From Caryophanales bacterium UBA3620 (GTDB lineage Bacteria > Bacillota_I > Bacilli_A > RF39 > UBA660): a DNA stretch of 15,469 bases. The stretch covers positions 21,097 to 36,565 of the forward strand of contig DFLL01000043.1 in the NCBI GenBank assembly GCA_002375205.1, written 5' to 3'. Below the pieces are notes generated by a model, which did not search any database, was not told the DNA's origin, and was given only the letters and a program-made list of their open reading frames with translations. Below are positions 5,545 through 12,105 of the stretch, piece by piece. The position numbers and the translations under genes are program-made. Position 1 is the stretch's first letter. Every line of letters begins with the position of its first letter.

Positions 5545-6177
5545 ATGCAAATAAATAAAAAATTACAAGATTATATAGAGAATAATATTTTTCCAAGTTA
5601 TAAAAAGAATGACTTAGGTCATAACCTAGATCATATTAAATATGTTATTGAAAGAAGTCTTAAGTTTGCAAGTAAAGTTACTAATATTAACTACGATATG
5701 GTTTATACAATAGCAGCTTATCACGATATTGGTCATTATATTGATGCTAAAAATCATGAGAAAATTTCTGCTGAGATGCTACTTGCTGATAAAAATTTAA
5801 GAAATTTTTTTGCTGAAGATGAAATAAAAATTATGTCAGAAGCAGTATATGACCATAGAGCAAGTTTAGAAGGAGAACCTAGAAGCATTTATGGAAAGAT
5901 AGTTTCTTCTGCTGATAGAAATACATTAGTAGATGTTCCACTTAAAAGGACATATGCCTACAGGATAAAGCATAATCCTACTGCTACCCTTGATGAAATA
6001 ATTGAAGAATCAAGGCAGCATATTATAAGCAAATTTGGTAAAGAAGGATATGCAACTGAAAAAATGTATTTTGAAGATTTAGATTATAAAAAGTTTTTAG
6101 ATGAAATATCAATTTTAGCGAATAATAAGGTAAAGTTTAAAAGAAAGTTTATGGAAGTAAATAAATTAAATAATTAA
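5545..6177 (+). CDS. HD-domain phosphohydrolase-like protein
   Basis: The 210-residue cytosolic protein contains a full HD ligand set: His26/His30 in GHNLDHIKYV, His60-Asp61 in AAYHDIGH, His71, His104 in YDHRASLEG and Asp124 in SSADRN. HD-superfamily enzymes use such centres to hydrolyse phosphoesters of nucleotides or related metabolites; the substrate here is unknown. It is the active-looking member of a tandem pair, with GAGG at 5531-5534 overlapping the end of the upstream gene, so the two are almost certainly one operon and may be translationally coupled. No terminator follows; the duplicated Fic tail begins about 55 bp later. Confidence 0.85.
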   Translation: MQINKKLQDYIENNIFPSYKKNDLGHNLDHIKYVIERSLKFASKVTNINYDMVYTIAAYHDIGHYIDAKNHEKISAEMLLADKNLRNFFAEDEIKIMSEAVYDHRASLEGEPRSIYGKIVSSADRNTLVDVPLKRTYAYRIKHNPTATLDEIIEESRQHIISKFGKEGYATEKMYFEDLDYKKFLDEISILANNKVKFKRKFMEVNKLNN

Positions 6178-6231
6178 CTAAAATTGAATTTTGATGAAGT
6201 AAAAAGAGATGGTTAAGGAAGAATAATAATT

Positions 6232-6305
6232 AAAAGGGTTATTTTAATTGATACATGTCTCAATAGTCAAGATAATTATATTAAAAATAGTTGAATTCTT
6301 TTTTT
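6232..6305 (+). pseudogene. Partial copy of the Fic gene 3' end
   Basis: The segment from GGGTTATTTTAATTGATAC to GAATTC closely matches the Fic 3' end at about 4731-4797, with a few substitutions and small insertions that break the reading frame. In the Fic locus the last codons, stop and a short spacer lie between TTCTTTTT (4791-4797) and a second TTCTTTTTTT before the promoter. In this copy those ~35 bases are missing and the two T tracts are fused, as expected from a deletion between short direct repeats. With the original it forms a direct repeat flanking the two HD genes. Confidence 0.8.
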
Positions 6306-6306
6306 A

Positions 6307-6315
6307 TGGTACAAT
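6307..6315 (+). promoter_or_regulatory. Extended -10 promoter for the AAC(6')-like gene (duplicated)
   Basis: TGGTACAAT is identical to the element at 4837-4845 and sits in the same T-rich context, having been carried along with the duplicated Fic tail. The gene start is about 20 bases downstream. Confidence 0.6.
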
Positions 6316-6335
6316 TATGTATGAAAGTTGGTGAT

Positions 6336-6860
6336 ATGATGTGTAGAATAGGTTTAACTAGATTCACTGATAAAAAAGATAACTATGAATTAATGTATAA
6401 ATGGTGTAGTCAGGAATTTATTTATGAGTGGTTTGAACAAAGGAAACTTTCATATGAAGAGATAGAAAATAAATATAAGAATAAAATATTAGCAAATCAG
6501 CAACAGTTATTTTTTATAAATTATAATGATAATAAAATAGGATTTATTCAAATATATAAATATGATGATAAGAAGAGTGAAGCATTAATAAAATATGATA
6601 GTATATATGAATATGATATATTTATTGGAAAGTCGAAATACTTATCTAGAGGACTTGGAGCAAAAATCGTTAATTATATTAATAATTATATTTATGAGAA
6701 TTACTTATGTGACTGTATTGTTCTAAGACCTTTTAAAAGAAACGAAAGGGCAGTTAAATGCTATGAAAAATGTGGCTTTGAAATAGTGGATGAATATGTA
6801 GGATCGGATACATTAGGTAATAAAGAAAAAATGATAGTTCTATTAAATAAACCCGATTGA
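6336..6860 (+). CDS. GNAT acetyltransferase, aminoglycoside 6'-type family
   Basis: The protein of about 174 residues has the layout of the AAC(6')-like GNAT group. An N-terminal strand (RIGLTRFTD) leads into W-C-S-x-E-F-x-x-E-W-F-E-Q; the central block is YDIFIGKSKYLSRGLGAKIV, with the acetyl-CoA pyrophosphate-binding RGLGAK at about 105-110; then come IVLRPFKRNERAVKCYEKCGF and the terminal segment. It probably acetylates an amine of a small molecule using acetyl-CoA. Actual aminoglycoside resistance is not established, because many such chromosomal proteins have other substrates. The frame is open back to 6291, but GGTGAT (6330-6335) directly before the double ATG at 6336/6339 and the promoter at 6307 favour this start. 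It ends in tandem TGA codons (6858-6863), after which a truncated ASCH reading continues in the same frame. Confidence 0.75.
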   Translation: MMCRIGLTRFTDKKDNYELMYKWCSQEFIYEWFEQRKLSYEEIENKYKNKILANQQQLFFINYNDNKIGFIQIYKYDDKKSEALIKYDSIYEYDIFIGKSKYLSRGLGAKIVNYINNYIYENYLCDCIVLRPFKRNERAVKCYEKCGFEIVDEYVGSDTLGNKEKMIVLLNKPD

Positions 6861-6863
6861 TGA

Positions 6864-7205
6864 ACTTTTGGAATTGATGTAGCTAGATTAGTTAATCTTG
6901 TATTAGATGGTAAAAAGACAGCTACTACATCTTTATATGAACTGGATAATGTGTCAAAAGTTGGGGATATATCAATATTGACTGATTTCAAAGATAACAA
7001 TGTATGCTTTATAAAAACAATTAATGTTATTATTACTGAATTTAAAAATATTACATGGAATTTAGCAAAATTAGAGGGTGAAGATAAATCATTAAATGAA
7101 GGGAAAGAAAACCATATGAATTATTTTAATAAAATAGATCCTAATTTTAATAAAAATACTAAAGTTATATTTGAAGTATTTGAGGTGATTAAAAAATGCA
7201 AGTAA
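6864..7205 (+). pseudogene. 5'-truncated ASCH-domain gene
   Basis: From 6864 the frame reads TFGIDVARLVNLVLDGKKTATTSLYELD, then KVGDISIL and LEGEDKSLNEG, the conserved path of ASCH-domain proteins (RNA- or nucleotide-binding folds related to PUA). The usual ~25-residue N terminus before the conserved W-x-F-G is absent. The frame opens directly behind the two TGA codons ending the GNAT gene, the second standing where the conserved Trp is expected. No ATG lies near the 5' end: the first GTG is at 6951, inside the domain, so product from there would lack the GKKTAT loop. The rest is uninterrupted to TAA 7203-7205 and overlaps the next gene by 10 bp. It is either a recent pseudogene or a readthrough extension of the GNAT. 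Confidence 0.7.
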
Positions 7206-7678
7206 TAGAATATGAAGATAAATATCTAGAAGATGTTAAAGAATTATTAGTAGAACTTGAAGAATATATCGTATCAATAGATAAAGATCATTTGGATCAA
7301 GTTCATCCTGAATATCGAGAGAAAATGGCAATTATAGATTTAGAAGAAGTTAATAAAAACAATGGTAAATGTTATTTGGCAATAGAAAATAATAAAGCAA
7401 TTGGTTTAATAATGGGTTGCATTTTTCCTTATGATGAACATGATTATCTAGATTATAAATGTCCTAAAAGAGGAGAAATTACAGAATTAATTGTTACAAA
7501 TAAAATTAGAAGTAAAGGCATAGGACAAGAACTAATAAATAAAATGGAAGAATACTTTAAATCAGTTGGATGTGAATATGTAATAGTTGATGTATTTGCT
7601 TACAATGATATTGGTAAGAATTTTTATAATAAAAAAGATTATCATACAAGAATGGAAACAATGATAAAGAAAATATAG
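7196..7678 (+). CDS. GNAT N-acetyltransferase
   Basis: The 160-residue protein is a single GNAT domain. ITELIVTNKIRSKGIGQELINKMEEY (about 95-120) contains strand 4 and the acetyl-CoA-binding loop R-S-K-G-I-G (105-110), followed by VIVDVFAYNDIGKNFYNKKDY, the typical N-x-x-A-x-x-F-Y region with Gly-Lys in place of Ala. The substrate is not predictable. GAGGTGATT (7182-7190) precedes ATG 7196, and the gene overlaps the end of the truncated ASCH frame, so translation may be coupled. The intact ASCH gene follows after 18 bp in the same direction. Confidence 0.85.
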   Translation: MQVIEYEDKYLEDVKELLVELEEYIVSIDKDHLDQVHPEYREKMAIIDLEEVNKNNGKCYLAIENNKAIGLIMGCIFPYDEHDYLDYKCPKRGEITELIVTNKIRSKGIGQELINKMEEYFKSVGCEYVIVDVFAYNDIGKNFYNKKDYHTRMETMIKKI

Positions 7679-7696
7679 TGAAAGGAAGTTAACAAT

Positions 7697-8032
7697 ATGA
7701 AACATGAAATGAAATTAAACAATGGACCATTTGAACGAATAAAAAATGGTACAAAAAATATAGAGTTAAGATTAAACGATGAGAAAAGACAATTGCTAAA
7801 AATTAAGGATTTAATAGAATTTACTAATAGAACTAATAACGAAAAAATGTTAGTTGAAATCGAGAACTTATATCATTATCCATCATTCGAAGAATTATAT
7901 AAAAATTTTGATAAGGTAGCAATGGGATATGATGAAGATGATATAGCTGATCCAAAAGATATGGAAGAATATTATTCTCCAGAAGAACAATCTAAATATG
8001 GTGTATTAGGTATTAAAATTAAAAAAATGTAA
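7697..8032 (+). CDS. ASCH-domain protein
   Basis: The 111-residue protein fits a compact ASCH domain. LNNGPFERIKNGTKNIELRL (residues 7-26) includes the G-x-K-x-I-E-x-R signature, NDEKRQLLKIKDLIEFTNR follows, and the protein ends in the strand YGVLGIKIKK. ASCH domains share the PUA-like fold and are thought to bind RNA or nucleotides; some members hydrolyse modified nucleosides. It differs from the truncated ASCH at 6864-7205, which belongs to the longer F-G-D/G-K-K-T-A-T subgroup. AAGGAAG at 7681-7687 supports ATG 7697. It is the last gene before the third SEC-C-like remnant, which starts 8 bp after its stop. Confidence 0.8.
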   Translation: MKHEMKLNNGPFERIKNGTKNIELRLNDEKRQLLKIKDLIEFTNRTNNEKMLVEIENLYHYPSFEELYKNFDKVAMGYDEDDIADPKDMEEYYSPEEQSKYGVLGIKIKKM

Positions 8033-8039
8033 TTTTATT

Positions 8040-8105
8040 AGTAAAATATGCCAAGTTGGGTGTGGACAAAAATATAAAAAAAATACAAAAGGCTTAGTAA
8101 AATAA
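8040..8105 (+). pseudogene. Decayed SEC-C-like tail, third copy
   Basis: In the frame ending at TAA 8103-8105 the sequence reads SKICQVGCGQKYKKNTKGLVK. CQVGCGQKYKK aligns with CPCGSGKKYKN of a SEC-C motif, but the second Cys and the terminal Cys pair are lost. There is no start codon and no ribosome binding site. As with the intact copy at 69-197, a terminator-like hairpin lies at its end. Taken alone this would be a weak match; its position and the two other copies make it more credible. Confidence 0.4.
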
Positions 8106-8123
8106 TGAAAGGCTAAGGCTTTT
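8087..8123 (+). terminator. Imperfect terminator hairpin
   Basis: AAAAGGCTTAG (8087-8097) pairs with CTAAGGCTTTT (8113-8123) with a single G-G mismatch and a 15-base loop. The 3' arm ends in TTTT. It would terminate the transcript running through the GNAT and ASCH genes. Confidence 0.55.
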
Positions 8124-8218
8124 CATTTATTAAAAACAATGATTTTATATTCTGGAGCCACTTGTAGAGCTATATTAACAAAAAAAGAGTTAGTTTTTCA
8201 ACAGTATTTCTAGCTCTA

Positions 8219-8461
8219 TTGATTGCATTAATTACCTCAGAAGATGGTGTAATATATACAAGTTTTAAAATAGGTAATTGTGAAATTGTTCAAGATGGAA
8301 AAAATTATAATTATATTACAAAAGAAATATTAGAGAATATGCTTAGACAATTAGATAAAAATTTACAAATAATAGATTATTTTGGAAATGTTACTTGCAC
8401 TAATGTTAATAGACCTACAATTAATTGGGGAAATTATTTGATTAAGAAAAGAAAAATATAA
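8219..8461 (+). CDS. Small orphan ORF, possibly a gene remnant
   Basis: I do not recognise this 80-codon frame. It reads from a TTG at 8219 with no ribosome binding site, and the frame is open back to a TAG at 8165-8167. The upstream residues (STVFLALLIALITS) are hydrophobic, so a longer N terminus may be missing. The body (EDGVIYTSFKIGNCEIVQDG, then LRQLDKNLQIIDYFGNV) looks like real protein with alternating strands and a helix. An 8-bp inverted repeat, TAGAGCTA (8165-8172) and TAGCTCTA (8211-8218), lies immediately before the TTG. Its stop is 16 bp before the YoaP gene. It is probably a 5'-truncated gene. Confidence 0.35.
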   Translation: MIALITSEDGVIYTSFKIGNCEIVQDGKNYNYITKEILENMLRQLDKNLQIIDYFGNVTCTNVNRPTINWGNYLIKKRKI

Positions 8462-8477
8462 TAGGAGTTGAAGTAAA

Positions 8478-9221
8478 ATGAATGAATATATTAATTTAGA
8501 TGAAAAGAATATTGATAATGAACATATATGTTGTGCTATTGGGGATCCTAAGCATCAAATAGGTGTAAATAAAAAGAAAGAATGGATTAAGAGCAAATTA
8601 AAAGATGGGCATATATTTAGGAAATTAAATGCTAGGGGTAAAATATTTATTGAGTATGAACCGATAGAGACTGCTTGGGTTCCTATTATAGGTAATAATT
8701 ATATGTATATATATTGTTTATGGGTTGCAGGTGGTTTTAAAGAAAAAGGTATTGGTAGAGAATTATTAGAATATGCAATTAATGATGCTAAAGATAAAGG
8801 TATGAGTGGTATATGTACTTTGGTATCTAAGAAAAAGAAACCTTTTATTGGTGATAAAAAGTTCTTTGAACATTTCGGATTTAAAGTAGTGGATACTATT
8901 AATGATTATGAGTTAATGGTACTATCTTTTAATGATAATGAAGTACCTAAATTTAGTGATAGTGCTAGAAAGATGGAAATTGATAATGATGATTTTACAA
9001 TCTATTACTCTAATGAATGTCCTTATGTAGAATATGAAGTTAAAGAACTATCTGATTATGCTAAAGAAAAAAATATTAAATTAAATTTTATTAAAATTGA
9101 TTCGTTAGAGAAAGCAAAAAATACTCCATGTGTATTTAATAATTGGGCTAACTTTTATAATGGTAAATTTATTTCAAATACGATATTAAATGCTAATGCA
9201 TTGGAGAAATTATTAAAATAA
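8478..9221 (+). CDS. yoaP: YoaP-family GNAT acetyltransferase with C-terminal YoaP domain
   Basis: The 247-residue protein matches the B. subtilis YoaP type. The N-terminal segment HICCAIGDPKH leads to IFIEYEPIETAWVPI, and a GNAT core follows with YIYCLWVAGGFKEKGIGREL, where the acetyl-CoA loop is K-E-K-G-I-G (about 88-93). A GNAT end at about 145-155 is followed by a C-terminal thioredoxin-like YoaP domain starting near FTIYYSNECPYVEYEV (about 173-188). The CPY stretch sits where a thioredoxin fold would carry its active-site Cys, but only one Cys is present. The substrate of this family is not known to me. AGGAG at 8463-8467 supports ATG 8478. It is the last gene of the accessory-looking half of the window. 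Confidence 0.8.
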   Translation: MNEYINLDEKNIDNEHICCAIGDPKHQIGVNKKKEWIKSKLKDGHIFRKLNARGKIFIEYEPIETAWVPIIGNNYMYIYCLWVAGGFKEKGIGRELLEYAINDAKDKGMSGICTLVSKKKKPFIGDKKFFEHFGFKVVDTINDYELMVLSFNDNEVPKFSDSARKMEIDNDDFTIYYSNECPYVEYEVKELSDYAKEKNIKLNFIKIDSLEKAKNTPCVFNNWANFYNGKFISNTILNANALEKLLK

Positions 9222-9274
9222 AGATTTATTTTGTTAATTTAGACTAATATTAATATGAAAATATAGATAATTAA

Positions 9275-9283
9275 TGCTATAAT
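9275..9283 (+). promoter_or_regulatory. Extended -10 promoter for the DUF218 gene
   Basis: TGCTATAAT is a perfect extended -10, 18 bases before ATG 9302, with AAGGCGG (9291-9297) as ribosome binding site. No clear -35 is seen. Confidence 0.65.
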
Positions 9284-9301
9284 ATTGATGAAGGCGGTAG
9301 T

Positions 9302-10522
9302 ATGAAGAAGAGGATAATTATTTATTTAATTATTAGTTTATTATTTATTATTTTAAGTTCTATTATTATATCTAAAACTGATTTATCTAATAGTGTTAAT
9401 TTAAGTAAATCTATTCAAATTATTTTAATATTATTTTTAATTAGAATATCAATTGGATGTACTTTATACATTAAGAAGCAATATGAGGAACAAAAATATT
9501 CTTATGGTATTATTATGAATTTGGGATTACTTATATTTATTAATATTAATATTTTAAGGCAGATTAACTTGCTTATACAAAATTGGAAAGTTATTAATAT
9601 TGCTGATATATATAATAATACTTTACAATCTTTTTCTTTCTTTGCTATGCTTACACTTCCTTGTATTATTATTCTTTCAATATACAGTATTATTACTAAT
9701 ATTGTTTTAATAAAAAAAGAAGGATTTGATCCTAGAAAACTACTTGGTATTATTTTGGGTTTATTATCACTTATGGGTATTTGTGGTAGTCAAACTTTAT
9801 ATTTTGTTATTAGTAGACTTTTATTAGGTACAGAAAAGCAATTTATTAAATATTCATTAGATATATGTATTAGTGCTACTTTATCTTATTTATATACTTT
9901 AATTATTGCTACTTTATATTGTAATGTTAGGGCTGCGAGACATATTCCAAAATATGATAAAGATTTTATTATTATTTTGGGGTCAAAGATTAAAAATGAT
10001 GGTACTCTTACTCCTTTATTAAAAGCAAGGGTTGATAAGGCTATTGATTTTGGTAATAGACAATTTGAAACTACGAAAAAGAAAATTATTTATATTCCAT
10101 CAGGGGGTAAAGGTAGTGATGAAATAATATCTGAAGCTACCGCTATTAAGAATTATTTGATAGAAAAAGGTATTAAAGAAAAACAAATTATTATTGAAGA
10201 TAAGTCTACTAGTACTACTGAAAATATGAGGTTTTCTAAAGATAAAATTGATAATATAAATAAGGATGCTAAAATTAGTTTTGCTACGACTAACTATCAT
10301 GTTTTTAGAAGTGGGGTTATTGCTAATAAAGAAGGTATTGAATGTGAAGGTATGGGTAGTAAGACTAAGTGGTATTTTTATACTAATGCTTTAATAAGAG
10401 AATTTGTTGCTAACCTTGTTCAAGAAAAGAAAAGCCATATTATTTTAATTATGTTAATTAATATATCTCTTCTTATTTTAATTGCTATTGGTTATCATTA
10501 TAATTTTCTTTATATAATATAG
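9302..10522 (+). CDS. YdcF/SanA-family (DUF218) membrane protein
   Basis: The 406-residue protein has about six N-terminal membrane helices (roughly residues 5-23, 36-53, 68-88, 112-136, 146-171, 186-207). A DUF218 domain follows at 221-372, and a last helix lies at 379-397. Within DUF218 are IILGSKIKNDGTLTPLLKAR with the conserved Gly and Arg, SGGKGSDEIISEA, the EDKSTSTTENM motif, and FATTNYHVFRSGVIA. YdcF and SanA proteins are linked to cell-envelope integrity, and their biochemistry is still unclear. The domain follows the basic linker NVRAARHIPKYDK, which suggests it faces the cytoplasm. It has its own promoter and is followed after 9 bp by another membrane protein gene, so the two probably form an operon. 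Confidence 0.88.
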   Translation: MKKRIIIYLIISLLFIILSSIIISKTDLSNSVNLSKSIQIILILFLIRISIGCTLYIKKQYEEQKYSYGIIMNLGLLIFININILRQINLLIQNWKVINIADIYNNTLQSFSFFAMLTLPCIIILSIYSIITNIVLIKKEGFDPRKLLGIILGLLSLMGICGSQTLYFVISRLLLGTEKQFIKYSLDICISATLSYLYTLIIATLYCNVRAARHIPKYDKDFIIILGSKIKNDGTLTPLLKARVDKAIDFGNRQFETTKKKIIYIPSGGKGSDEIISEATAIKNYLIEKGIKEKQIIIEDKSTSTTENMRFSKDKIDNINKDAKISFATTNYHVFRSGVIANKEGIECEGMGSKTKWYFYTNALIREFVANLVQEKKSHIILIMLINISLLILIAIGYHYNFLYII

Positions 10523-10531
10523 GGAGGTACT

Positions 10532-11197
10532 ATGAATAAATATAAAATATCTTTAATTTTAAATATTATTATTTTTATGATGGTTATATGTGCTTCTATT
10601 ATGATGTTTACAGGATTTAGATTTATGCCAGGAGAAATAATACTAGAATCTAATAAACTTGGTATGTTTAAGTTTTTTACGGTGGATTCTAATTTATTTA
10701 TGGGAGTTATTTCTTTAATATTTGCTATATTTGAAATTAGATTGTTAAAAGGTAGTATTAATGAAATACCAAAATATATGTATATATTAAAACTAGTGGC
10801 TACGACTGGGGTTACTCTTACATTTATTGTAGTATTTGCTTATCTATGGCCTCTTGTGGGTAGTTTATATTTAATGATACTTAATTGTAATTTGTTTTTT
10901 CATTTACTTGTTCCTATATTTAGTATGATTACTTTTGTGTTTTTTGAAAAAAATAATAAGATATCATTTAAGTATTCTTTCTATGGATTAATACCTATTA
11001 TTATGTATGGATTATATTATTTAATAAATGTTTTAATTCATATGGATAATGGAATAGTATCACCGATATATGATTTTTACTATTTTGTTCAAAATGGTGT
11101 ATGGACTTCAATTATTGTTGTTCCTGTAATGTTTATTATTTCATATATTATAAGTTTAATACTATGGAGATTTAATAGAATTAAAAATAATAATTGA
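10532..11197 (+). CDS. Pr6Pr-like integral membrane protein
   Basis: The 221-residue protein is almost entirely hydrophobic, with about six membrane helices. Marker segments FKFFTVDSNLFMG (about 46-58) and LNCNLFFHLLVPIFSMITFVFFE (about 116-138) fit the Pr6Pr-like family of six-helix bacterial proteins of unknown function, in which the pattern F-x-T-x-x-S-N and N-x-x-x-H-x-x-x-P is typical. ATG 10532 follows GGGAGGT closely and lies 9 bp after the DUF218 gene. The gene ends with TGA (11195-11197). If that were read through, a stop follows after 8 more codons, so nothing suggests recoding. Confidence 0.7.
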   Translation: MNKYKISLILNIIIFMMVICASIMMFTGFRFMPGEIILESNKLGMFKFFTVDSNLFMGVISLIFAIFEIRLLKGSINEIPKYMYILKLVATTGVTLTFIVVFAYLWPLVGSLYLMILNCNLFFHLLVPIFSMITFVFFEKNNKISFKYSFYGLIPIIMYGLYYLINVLIHMDNGIVSPIYDFYYFVQNGVWTSIIVVPVMFIISYIISLILWRFNRIKNNN

Positions 11198-11253
11198 TTT
11201 TTATTTACTTATTTTATATAATTAATATGTAATAAGGATATGGAGATGATGAT

Positions 11254-12045
11254 ATGAAGATTAAGGGTAAGAATGTTATAGTAACTGGGGCTGCTAGTGG
11301 AGTTGGAAAAGAACTTACCAAGCAGTTATTAAAAAAAGGTTGCAACGTTGCAGGTATTGATATTAATAAGGATAATTTAAAATTACTCGAAGAAGAACTT
11401 AACTCTAAGAAATTAAAAACTTATGTTGTTGATATGGGTAGTAGTGAATCTATAAAGAAGTTTAGAGAAGAATATAAAAAAGATTACAGCGATGTTGATA
11501 TTATTATTAATAATGCTGGTATTATACAACCATTTGTTAATGTAGAAAATTTAGATGATGCTACTATTAATAAGGTAATGAATGTTAATTTCTTTGGCCC
11601 TGTTAATTTAATTAGATATTTTATGGAGGATTTAACTAAAGATAGGAGTGAACAATATATTGTTAATGTATCTAGTATGGGAGGCTTTTTTCCTTTTCCA
11701 GGTCAAACGATATATGGAGCTTCAAAGGCTGCTTTAAAAATATTTACTGAAGGATTATATGCTGAACTTGAAAGAACTAACGTTAGAGTGATGATAGTAC
11801 TTCCTGGAGCAATGAATACGAATATTACCAAGAACTCTAATGTTGAAGTTAAGTCTTCTACAAAAGATAGTCCTTTAAAATTACTTGAAGCTGATGTTGC
11901 AGCTTATAAAATTATTGAATCTATGGAGAAAAATAAGTTTAAATTATTCTTAGGTAATGATGCTAAATTTTTAAAAGTTTTATATAAAATTAATTCTAAA
12001 TTTGCTATTAGTTATATTAATAAGAAAATGAGTGGTATTAAGTAA
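11254..12045 (+). CDS. Short-chain dehydrogenase/reductase (SDR)
   Basis: The 263-residue cytosolic oxidoreductase is a classical SDR. It has the Rossmann cofactor loop TGAASGVG (11-18), Asp36 after strand 2 (GIDINKDN) suggesting NAD(H) preference, NNAG (86-89), catalytic Ser140/141 (NVSSMGG), and Tyr154 and Lys158 in YGASK. PGAMNTNI after the active site is the usual post-catalytic loop. The C-terminal 60 residues (FKLFLGNDAKFLKVLYKINSKF onward) are amphipathic and hydrophobic, as in SDRs acting on lipids or retinol-like substrates, so a membrane-associated substrate is possible. GGAG at 11242-11245 precedes ATG 11254. Confidence 0.9.
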   Translation: MKIKGKNVIVTGAASGVGKELTKQLLKKGCNVAGIDINKDNLKLLEEELNSKKLKTYVVDMGSSESIKKFREEYKKDYSDVDIIINNAGIIQPFVNVENLDDATINKVMNVNFFGPVNLIRYFMEDLTKDRSEQYIVNVSSMGGFFPFPGQTIYGASKAALKIFTEGLYAELERTNVRVMIVLPGAMNTNITKNSNVEVKSSTKDSPLKLLEADVAAYKIIESMEKNKFKLFLGNDAKFLKVLYKINSKFAISYINKKMSGIK

Positions 12046-12075
12046 TTATTACTACTTTTTTTATGATATTAAAGA

Positions 12076-12084
12076 TGGTATAAT
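12076..12084 (+). promoter_or_regulatory. Extended -10 promoter for the ABC operon
   Basis: TGGTATAAT lies 21 bases before ATG 12106, with AGAGAGG (12091-12097) as ribosome binding site. Confidence 0.65.
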
Positions 12085-12105
12085 TAAGTAAAGAGAGGTT
12101 ATATT

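Noticed and set aside
8160..8220. TAGAGCTA...TAGCTCTA resembling part of a type II CRISPR repeat or tracrRNA anti-repeat
   Set aside because: The similarity is 6-8 bases only. There is no repeat-spacer array and no cas gene in the window.
6858..11197. TGA read as Trp (genetic code 4), suggested by the GNAT-TGA-TGA-ASCH join and the AT-richness
   Set aside because: All Trp codons in the intact genes are TGG and those genes are full length under the standard code. TGA also serves as a sensible stop at 11195-11197.
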